Shown here: piece by piece, positions 54,887-64,000 of the stretch | Layout: the number at the start of each line of letters is the position of its first letter | Numbering within the stretch: the stretch's first letter is position 1 | Source of the DNA: Oscheius tipulae | Taxonomy: Eukaryota > Nematoda > Chromadorea > Rhabditida > Rhabditidae | NCBI GenBank assembly: GCA_037178975.1 | Contig: JASJZH010000002.1 | Location: 1,860,001 to 1,924,000, forward strand | DNA: 64,000 nucleotides | Reading direction: 5' to 3' | Program-made: the position numbers and the translations under genes | Notes under the pieces: model-generated | Databases searched by the model: none | Seen by the model: only the letters and a program-made list of their open reading frames with translations | What the model was told of the DNA's origin: nothing

Positions 54887-57350
54887 TCATTGTCTCTCCC
54901 TGCTCAAGTAGTACCACCAGTAGAATACTGTAATATGAAGATTTTTGGATGAAATGGCGGGAAACGAACCATTGAAAGCCGCAAACATGGCTGGAAAGGC
55001 TTTAGCAGCGATGGCATCAACCTTCGCGCCCATATCGACATCCAGAGGACCGGGATACCCAGAATGGCTGGGGTAGCCTCCGTTCATCATGTAGGTGTTG
55101 TCCATGCTCCCGCTGGAAATAGAATACTAGGTTTTTACAGGGCCGAAGACTGAACATTCAGTCTGACAAGGACAGAGTGGAAGATGTTGACAGAAACAGT
55201 AAACTGTTGGCAGAGTAAGGCATAGCTTGTGCTGGTCAGATTGACAGAAACAAATGACTAAGGATGACAGGGACGTGGTTAAAAAGCGTAGAGCGACCGA
55301 GATACGCTGGAAGGCTGACATAGGGCCAAAGATAAGGTGACATGATTAATTTGACAGTGGCAAACAGCCAAGAGCAAGGTGAGTCGAAAGACGAGACAAT
55401 TTCCAAAGAACTGACATGAGAGTTGAAGTGTGGACTGCCAGATGGACAGAGCTGCTTGACAGTGACAAAAGGACTAGAACGTGGATTAGAGAACAGATGA
55501 AGACAAGAGTTGATCGGAAAACATTGGAAACTCCGGCTGCTGATGACAAGAGCTGCGTGAGAGAGATAGAGAGAGAGAGAGAAAGAGACAGTGTCAACTC
55601 GACGAGGCAAAGGCGGGATAGTGAGTGGGAGAAGGGAATGACTAAGTTGAACCGAAGACATGACATATTAAGAGTGGCAGAGCTGACAAGAGCAGGCAAT
55701 AGGAAGGAACAGACATACAGTGACAGTGAGACAGCGGGATAGAGACAGAGATACAGAGAGACAGTGACAGAGACAGTGTGAAAGAAAAAAACATTCAACA
55801 GATTCTCGCAACAGTCTGTTCGAGAGAGTAACAAAAATAGACGAGGACAGGGACATAGTATGACTGGCAGTAAACTCACTTCAAGAACGGCTCCTCGTCA
55901 TTCGGTATCCTGATCGAAGACCTCCCATTCAGTGGCTTGTTCATCTTCTTGGCATCTTGCATAGCCCGATGGTATCGTATCCTTCTGGCCCGTCTCTTGA
56001 TCTCAGTTATCTTGTCCACGAAGCCAACAACGGCCAGCTCGACCAAAGAGAAGAAGATGAAAGCGACACAGACGAAGAACCAAAGGTCTATGGCCTAAAA
56101 GAGAGGTTTACTGTCTCTGTCCCTGTCTCACCTTGACGAAGCTGACCCTCGGTAGATTCTTGACAATGTTACCGAACTGGAAGGTCAATGCCATCAGTGA
56201 AGAGACTCCCAGTGTGATCCGGGCCGGTAAGGCTCTGGTGTCTATCCAAAATGCGATCTGAAGAACATGTACCATCAGTTTGAGAGTAAACATACCCATG
56301 AGATGAAGACAGACAAGTAGGTCGGAAGATACATTTGTAGTACATAGTACCCGTAGAGTCTTTTGAATCTGAAAGAGAACTGTAACTGTACGGTAATATG
56401 GTAGACAACCTGAAGGTGACCTTGAGCTGATCCCACATTCCTGCAGTGTATTCGTTAACAGTTTTCCCCCAGGTCACATTGTAGAATTGGAAGTCAGGCA
56501 GTCGTAAACCGTCTACGTCTGGCATTGTCACAGGAGCCCATTCTTGCCAGTTTAGACGGACCTGAACAGATGGGATGAGTCTCTGTCACTGTCATTGTCC
56601 CTGTCACTGCATGTCAGCCAACTCACCTCTGCCACATTGTAAGAGTACGACTCAAAGACCAGAGTACATTCTTGAGCATCGATAGGGAACCTGAACAGTG
56701 CAGTAGTCTCTGGACAGCCGCTGGTCTACCTTGATAGTTCAAAGGAACATGGAGCAGAGACCTGTACTCTGTAGTTCAACCAAACTGTCCCATTCGGATA
56801 GATAATTAGAAGAATGTTGTGAGCAGGTGACCGATGAACATGAGCACTTTTGCTGTTCACAAAGCAGACATTCGGAGTCCAGAGACGTTCAGAGACGTAG
56901 CTGTCCAGGGAGAGGTTGGTCTTACAGGATATGTTCCTGGAAATTAGAAAATTTTACCTCTATCTCTCTGACTCTGCCTCTCTGTCTCTTTGAGTCTCTC
57001 TGTTTTCCTCTGTTCCTACCTGTACTGCAACCTCGGATCCTCCCAAACCTGACTGAACCAGACGTCTGCAATAAACGAGCTTGAGATCTCCGAAATAGAC
57101 GAGATGTCCTGCACTGTCAGTTCCACACTGACTTGAACAGAGTTGTTTGAAGGCACCACTGTCTTATCGTAATCTTGTAATAGATCCTAAACAGTGGTCA
57201 ATGAGTACGATTTCAGTAGCCCACCTTCAAGATACTCTTCCTCTGATTACTGTTGTACTCACAGTGAGCAGGCTGTTGGAGCTGTTGTTGAGCATTTTCG
57301 GCAAAGGCCTTCTGGGTCAGGAGCAGCATCAACAAGACGTCGTGCAGCAT
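54887..57350 (-). CDS. Cys-loop ligand-gated anion channel subunit
   Basis: About ten exons encode roughly 440 residues, starting at ATG 57348-57350 with a signal peptide ([17 protein letters not shown]) and ending at 54887. Extracellular part: [26 protein letters not shown] and the cys-loop [15 protein letters not shown] (13 residues between the cysteines). TM1 is [18 protein letters not shown]2 begins with the PAR motif of anion-selective channels ([19 protein letters not shown]), TM3 is [20 protein letters not shown], and TM4 is [18 protein letters not shown]. The pattern is like nematode acetylcholine- or amine-gated chloride channels (ACC/LGC), but the ligand cannot be read from sequence. 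A tctcttttcag acceptor lies 15 bases before the ATG. The gene is tail-to-tail with myg1; a 764-bp intron (55113-55876) is repeat-rich. Confidence 0.88.
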
Positions 57351-60300
57351 GGCATTACGGTTGGCCTGAAAAGAGACAAGGAAGCTAGGCAAAGGAACAG
57401 AAAAGGCTGATTAGAGATACCCCTGGGGCACAATTAGAAGGCAAGAGCCGGTCGAATGGGCCAGTCTGATGATGGCGCGGTGACAAGGTTGACGGATAGC
57501 TTCTGTTTAGAGGCAAGCATGTGAGAGCGGTTTTCATTGAGTAAGATACCGGGTTGACCTGAACGGATGACTGCGCAAGGCTTTGGGTTGCATTCCGTTG
57601 AGGACGGGGTCTTCTGACTAGAGGGTATGGGACAGACAAAACAGAGGGAGGGGATAAACAAAGGACAAATGAAGCCTCGTCATTGCAATTTGGAACAGAG
57701 CAGAGAAGTGCAAAGATCAACAATGAGATCTCCGAACTGGGCCCGCCTACATTGGAGAATTAGACAGGGAATTTTTTGACAAGACAAAGACAGAGGGACA
57801 GAGATTCTGAAAGACAGAGGTGGAGAGACAAAGAGACAGTATAATGGAGAGACAGAGTCACACGACGATGGGATAACAAAACTATTACAGGGTCTCAATT
57901 GAAGGTCTATTGGAAAGGTCCCCACCCCTAAATTTCGAATGAGTCCAGAAAAGCAGACTATAGGTGGCAAAATGGCACTTCTTGTTGTCACATTTAGCAC
58001 CTGACAGCTGGTTTTTATGTTCCCGGAATCCGTCGGTTTCCTTGAAATGAATAGCCAAGCCGCCCAATTTGGGAAAGGCTGTATCAAGTATGAATGATTC
58101 GGGAGGCGAGCAAAAAATGATGATGTGAATTTGTTGAGAGCAGCCTGGAGCAGAGGAGAGAATTTGCATCGGGGATTAATTTGTGAACTTCAAAAGGCTA
58201 TAACATGGTCAACAGGCTTCCGAGCCTCTAGAAAAGGTTTTCTTCCAAAAATGGAATCTGTGGGCGGCGTGGTCCGTCCACTCTTTTGTCATGAATCCCT
58301 AATTCCAGGTTTCGAAAAGTGAGGACTGGAAATCGCTGCTCTCTGTCTCTCTGTCTTCGAATCCACTTAGGTTAGGGGAGAGAACGTTCTCTTATAGGTC
58401 GAGAGGAGGTCAAATAGGGTTTTGAGAGGATATTTGATGACGATGTTTTGACTGAGAATGAGAGATCAGAGTCTCTGTCTCGCCTACACAAGGAACGAAA
58501 ATGTGAGAAGTGTTTGAAAATGTAGGTCACTATGGTGAGTTCAAAGTGGAAGAACTCCCTGAACCCTTCTGCAGATGTCCGTCGCATGTCAGAATGTCAA
58601 AAGCACAACCTAGCGTGTGTGAGTGATCACCTAAAAGATGTTCAAATACTGGATCTTGTTTTGGACCAAAGAGGAAGGAACCACTCAAAGACGTCATTAT
58701 AATAGAGACGTAAATGGCTTGTGTCCTCACATACAGATATGAGGAAAGAGGGGAAGCCCTGGGCGGAAATTTGGATCAGTGCTTGAGAGATCCGAGAGAG
58801 AAACAGATAGGTAGAGATTGCCTTTCCAAAGTAGTCTCTGGAACAAACATGCTTCACCCAGTGAAAACACACACCGGGCTGCACCACATAATCAGTTCAG
58901 TCCGTTCAGAAGGAAAAATTGGCTTCGGCCAAGGGGCCACAGGCTAGAAAAAGAGAGGGAGCCGCCAGGAGAGGAGAGAGAGAATTTGAAAGAAGGAACG
59001 CCTTTGTGTCTGACTTTCGTGGCCCGAAAGGGAGAGAACTCATCAAGTAAAGGAACCAACTTTGCTGACCAGTTAATTCTGCTTTTTGTGGAGGAAATTA
59101 GCTTATTTGAAGAAGGAACTTTTTTCGAAGAGAGTATGGCAACATTTTCGGTATCTCTCGAAAACCACCTGCTCTCGTGGTATTACTGTTGCCAAACAAA
59201 CAACCAGCTATGGTCAATAGGTGTAAAAGGCACTATATCTAGCGTATCCATAATCAGCTGCTTTGTATAGAGACAACGAGAATGACAGCGAGATAGAGGG
59301 ACGGAGAGACAGAGACATAGAGAGATAGAGAGACACGGTGATAGTCAACTTCTAGACTCATCATTGTTGAAACTTCTGAGGAGGAAAGGGACAGGCAATA
59401 AAGAACACTGGTTTATGAACGTCGACTCACCCCTCCCCCCAAAAAAACTCGATTGTGCAATGTGATCTCGACTAAAGATCGACAAGAGTCCTGTTTTTGA
59501 CTTCAGGAAACTCCTTTTCTAGTTCTTGAGCTCTGATACGTCAACACTCATCTATGTATCTTCTTCTTATGGTTCCTAGGAAAACATCTGGAGTAGTATA
59601 AGTGGGAAAGAGATGACAAGTTGGTCAATGAGCAGTCAAGGATTTATGAATGCGGAATGACTACACACTCGTGTTTTTTGGACAGTTGGCTGGAGCTAAG
59701 TAGGAAATGGGCTGAATGGCTTTGGGGGAAGGGGGCTTTCATTGTCCAAGAAATCACACATCGAGACTGGGAATTTGTTTGCTTATTGACCTGACGTTCT
59801 AATATGACCTATTCCTCTCTGTCTTTGAGTCGCTTTCTCACTGACTCTTTGTCTTTATGACTCTCTGTCTCTCTATCTCTCTGATCCTGACTCTCTGTCT
59901 TTCTGTCACTCTGACTCTGTTTCTCAGTCTCTCTTGGTAAGAATAAGAATAGAAGTTTGAGTATAAGAGAATAGCAGGTCCTAGACTTTTCAGTAGTAAC
60001 CACGTGCTCCAAAATTTATGACTCCGCTTGGTAATTTGGGGGTGGTGGTGTGGAAAGACCACAGAAAGGACTCACCATTTCAGCCATGTTGCCAGATAGG
60101 AACACTGATTCGTCACTAACCAAATTTCCCGAAACTCCCCCTATAAAAAGCTCTCCTGGTTAATGTCATTCAACCAGGTCCAGAGACCTCTCCGATCTCG
60201 GCTCCTGAGTGCCTCACGTGGTCGACTAATGACCAAGCCGTTATCTTTCAAGAGAGTTTAATGGGAAAAGTCGCGACCTAGAGGTTTGAAGAAGAGAGAG

Positions 60301-60599
60301 AGAGAGAGGGATATGCAAATGATGCGTAGGTTGACCCATAAACAGCCTCAGGCTAATAATGGGATAAAGAACTGAGTAAACAAATAGTAGAGAAACATTC
60401 GAATTAGCTTACAGTGGGTTAACTGTTTCGGAAAATACGAACAGAAAGAGGAAGTCTGGTTTGGTGAGGGTAGTCAAGCATAGTGTATGTGTTAAAAAGG
60501 AAATTGCGTGTCTATCACTGTCGTTATGATTGTCAGTCCAAAAGATCATTAAATATAAGCTCCCGACCTTGAAGTCCAGTAAAAGGAAAATAAACAAAC
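57351..60599. other. Intergenic region, no firm gene
   Basis: AGAGACAG or CTGTCTCT repeats occur near 57780-57860, 58340, 59290-59340 and 59820-59930. The best candidate is a minus-strand model starting at ATG 58730 (MRTQAIYVSIIMTSLSGSFL, signal-peptide-like), splicing at about 58631 to an exon at about 58568 (EGFREFFHFELTIVTYIFKH). It would encode about 98 residues, but support is weak and I do not list it as a gene. Confidence 0.35.
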
Positions 60600-61020
60600 T
60601 TGTGATACCGTCGCTGTCCGAGGATGGTAAGGAATCCCGGTCAGAAACGATCCCATCTTCCTCGTCGCTATCGTCGAACTCGCGTAATCTTTTCTCGTCC
60701 TGACCGGTCCATTAGTAGTCGCTACATCATATTTAAACTTTCGATAAGATTTGCAGTAGTCGCAGTAGGCATCGTTTAGTTGAAGAGAGCCAAGTTCTGA
60801 GCTTCCGTCGTTGTAGCCCTACTGCCTCTCTCTCCTCTGGTCGTTTGCTTCGTGCTGGGAGGCAGGAATCTTTTGGCCCTTTTGAGAAATGACAAACAAC
60901 AGTATCCGAAGCGCTTGGTGGTATTGCGCGACACCTGTACAGACGAAGATGAGCAGAGCGACGACAGCCGCAGAGGAAAGACCATCGAAGCTAGAGTGAA
61001 CTTCAACTGTCGGGGAGTAT
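60600..61020 (-). other. Coding-like island, possible 3' exons of a membrane protein gene
   Basis: After a ccccgacag acceptor near 61005 the minus strand reads VEVHSSFDGLSSAAVVALLI (a likely membrane helix). Further down it reads GYNDGSSELGSLQLNDAYCD then YCKSYRKFKYD, and then DEKRLREFDDSDEEDGIVSD RDS, an acidic phosphosite-like tail. The last two blocks are in different frames separated by gtagcgac...ggtcag (26 bp), which would be an extremely short intron, or else a frameshift. Start and family are unknown. Confidence 0.3.
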
Positions 61021-61816
61021 GATTGCTTGTCAAGTGGGAGTATCCCCTATTTGCTTCGTTTCAAAGTTTATAACTTTGGTAATTGCTGACAGTGTACTAT
61101 TATGCTCAAGATTTGTCATTGTCTCCCCTATTGGACAAGTAGTCTACTCTCAGGAAATGATGAACAGGAACATCGCGGACGCTGACCGGAAGTTCCTACT
61201 CAATGAAAGAAGATTGATTACTTGCTCTACCACTGGCGAAGTAGCCTCTACCCGACCTGACAGTGGTCTGTGCCCTGAAGCCGCTAACTGAAGGAGAAAA
61301 GGTCGGAAGAAAGAGGAAGATCGTTCCGGAGCTAGAATTCAATACAGTCTGCATGGTCGAGCAGGAGATGTCGAAGCTTTTCGGATAAGGACAGATGCTT
61401 GCCGACAACTGACAACGTCAAAGATGCTCAGGAAGGAGTCCGAACTGGGCCACTGTCATGTCCTGTGGTCTACATGTTGGAATCCAATGTCTGCAAGTTT
61501 TCGAGGTTCTTTACAAGCTCGGAGTCATTCACAGGGCCGTCTATTCACCCGTTAGCCCTTGGAGTTGAGAAATTGTCCAGGTAAACTATCTTTCTATACT
61601 GGACTGGGGATGGGTCTATGTTTATGTCTCTACCTGTTTCTAAGTCTTTTTCTATCTCTGGGCTCGTCTCACCCAATCCTAACCAGATCAGTCCATCGTT
61701 CCTCCCAATTCCGGTGTCCGAACACTTTCAAGCTCAACGTAAACACTGAATTGAAACCTCTTCCCTTTTCTGTTAGAAAACATGTTATCTGGAGTGGAAG
61801 AGAATTGTATAGTTAG
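61018..61816 (+). other. Coding-like island on the plus strand
   Basis: Two stretches join in phase across 61583-61686: GPLSCPVVYMLESNVCKFSR ... LALGVEKLS, then SVHRSSQFRCPNTFKLNVNT and a stop near 61816. An upstream ORF (about 61100-61291, MMNRNIADADRKFLLNERRL) also looks coding but cannot be joined. It could be the end of an unknown gene or retroelement debris. Confidence 0.25.
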
Positions 61817-64000
61817 GTAGATCAAAAGAAGCGTTCTCAGAATAAAGAGTAGGGAAAATATTGCAAATGAAGGAGGAGTAGCGGGATCAAAAATATCAAG
61901 AGAGGAAATGTAAATCAGCAACGTAACAAGAGGAAGACAAAGTTTGGGGGATAGGTTTTTCAGAGAACATCGAGAGACAGAGACTGAAGGAAGTGAGTCT
62001 CTTTTTAGTTGATTTGTCCCGGGATGAACACGGCCTTCATAAAGACTTTATGAGGTCTGCTCCCACTGCAGAGTATGTTGCCTTTTGTGTAGTCTGCGGC
62101 CCCCCTCGTCATTTTTTTTCTCTTCCGCGAAATGATACGGCACTAATTATAAGAAAGAGAGGAAGACAAAAGGGATATAGGAGGAGGAAGACACTCGAAC
62201 AAATAAGGAGACAATTGCTGGGACACACACTTGAGACCCCACAAAATAATAGGAAGCAGAAGATGTATTAGGCTCTCTCTTTTTCCTGGTTTGCTGATTG
62301 CTCTCGCCATTTTTTGGGGGTCTAGTGGCGTAATTCAACACGTGTGCGTGATCTGACTACTACAGCGGGAGCAATGAGGCTAAAAGCCATTGAACTTTTA
62401 GACACAGGGTTAGGTTGAAGTGAAAAATGGTCGGTATCTTGAACTCTCAGTAGCCATTTTACGCGAAAAGAATAGGCACAAGTGTTCTATCACATCTGAA
62501 TAAAGCGGGAGGCAGGGAGCAGACAAGAGAGCAGACAGAGAGAGGTAGACAGTCTAGGAACTGGAAAAGTGAGACAAACTCTGATCCTATCCTCACTCTG
62601 TGTGGCCAGGAAATGAGAAGAGATAAACGATGCGCACTTGGGTTAAATAGATTTGCTCTCTCCGCTAATTGGACCGCGAATAGCTACCGAGACCCCCAAA
62701 TGTTGACTTTCTTCTCCCTCTTTTCTAGAGCTTGTCAAGATCTACCACACTGTAATCGCCAGCCCTTCTACTCAAGATATACGATCCAACCACTTTAATA
62801 ATACCAGGTTGCGGCAGCGAGAACGATGACGGGGAAGTCCGAGGTGTCAAATTCGCATAGGAAGAGACGGCGAGCTCTTATTATAAATTGTCTTTCGTTC
62901 TCTCCACTTGCAAAAAAGTGAGTAATAGACAAATGAAAAGTTAGAAAACATGAATAGGCATCGAATAAAACCGAGACAGAATATATGTCAAGCTGTGACT
63001 CTAAGTAACTGTCTCTGTATAGCATTTGAAGGATCGGAAGTTCTAACAAACACTTCTGTTATGAATTCAAAGCTTTGTGACAAATAAGGAAAATCATACA
63101 CTTACAATTGCTCGGTTGAAAGATCATTGCTGGTGAAGCCCAAACGGAGCCCTAAGATTTGTCAATGTCAGATTGAAGATCATATGCTGAGATTCTAGAA
63201 CGTGAACAACGAAAGAGCATCAGTGGATCGAATAGAAACATAAAGACAGAGAGACAGTGAGACAGAGAGATAGAGAAAGACAGGGGCATAGACAGAGGCA
63301 GAATACAACAAGAAGAGCGTAGGCGTGGTAGCAAACAGAATCTTTTGAGGCCAACGATTCTACAGTAACGAGGCAAACTAGTGGAAGAGTGCGACTAGTT
63401 CGAAGAGTCACTTGACCGTCTCCCTCTCCAAAACAAAATGTTGTGATCCGCATCGTCTGCATGATCAAATGGGAGTCTCGACCGTTTACTCCGAAGCATT
63501 TCCCATTCTTTTGAACCTCATTTTCCGGCTGACTGCACTAATAACCAAACTAGGTTTGCCTTTAAATAGCGTTAGAGAGAGTCTATGTCTTCCAAAAAGA
63601 CTTCCTCATTCTTTTCTTGCAGGCGAAAGAATGCTCATGGCGTGTCCTTCTGTAATTACTGGCTGGGGGTGGGACAGAGGCCGATAGAAATAACATTATA
63701 TCTGACGGAGAAAGATAGTAAAAATCACGTTAGGAGCTGGAAAACGTGTTAAAAGTCATGGGGTTCGAACTCCCATCTAAATGTAGATGAGAGCTAAACT
63801 GAGACGGAGAAAGGAGAGACAGGGAGCAGGGAGATATCCGGGAAACTGGGGGGCACGACCATAATCGCAGGAAGCTCAGCCAAAACAAGGGGCAGCCGGA
63901 GAGACAGAGAGAGAAAGACAAGAGGTACTCTCTTTTCGGGAGTACGAGCGGAGGGGGAGAGCAGATGCGAGGAACTTTATTGCAGAGTGGTAGGATACAA
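61817..64000. other. Right end of window, no supported gene
   Basis: AGAGACAG-type repeats are at about 63240-63290 and 63890-63920. A B-box-like ggttcgaactccc lies near 63761. ORFs here are short and lack splice structure. Confidence 0.4.

Noticed and set aside
58372-58730. Possible secreted 98-residue protein on the minus strand
   Set aside because: Signal-like N terminus and an in-phase second exon, but weak donor context and a repetitive basic tail; kept only as a remark in the intergenic entry.

Overview
The window reads as nematode nuclear DNA. The evidence is spliceosomal introns with tttcag acceptors (many only 37-45 bp), splice-acceptor sequences abutting start codons as expected for spliced-leader trans-splicing, and a nematode-style gene set: a TWK-type K2P channel, a 7TM serpentine receptor, a PAR-motif cys-loop channel and a YitH/DUF1248-type acetyltransferase. 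The assignment is an inference; no species can be named. I built gene models by following reading frame across GT..AG junctions, and most close with a consistent phase.

Layout. 1-1326 (+): 3' part of a K2P potassium channel with a non-canonical second pore filter. 1415-11837 (-): nup205, a nuclear pore scaffold gene, with a complete GNAT acetyltransferase gene (5499-7189, +) inside one intron. 14538-17389 (+): DOMON/cytochrome b561 reductase. 18144-20170 (-): mannose-6-phosphate isomerase. 21865-22245 (-): small acidic protein. 23431-25430 (-): 7TM receptor. 30032-32247 (-): M8 (leishmanolysin-type) metalloprotease, with a small single-pass membrane protein gene (31577-32094, +) inside its first intron.

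33000-43600 is a young, dynamic block. A protein kinase with an unfamiliar C-terminal domain plus a core-1 galactosyltransferase (C1GALT1) were duplicated in tandem. The second galactosyltransferase is a deleted pseudogene. The second kinase carries an internal exon duplication that could give mutually exclusive exons. KRBA2-like integrase, Tc1-like (D34E) and mariner-like (D37D) fragments sit in and between the copies.

43742-57350 is gene-dense housekeeping and neuronal sequence: the DBP5/DDX19 mRNA-export helicase (-), a possible 49-residue protein (-), UTP6 of the small-subunit processome (-), MYG1 exonuclease (+, divergent from UTP6) and a cys-loop anion channel (-, tail-to-tail with MYG1). 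57351-64000 has no firm gene, only coding-like islands and simple repeats.

Two background sequences recur throughout. One is a degenerate CTGTCTCT/AGAGACAG microsatellite; the other is intronic DNA rich in TGTCAA/TTGACA. There is no bacterial-type operon, CRISPR array or phage.
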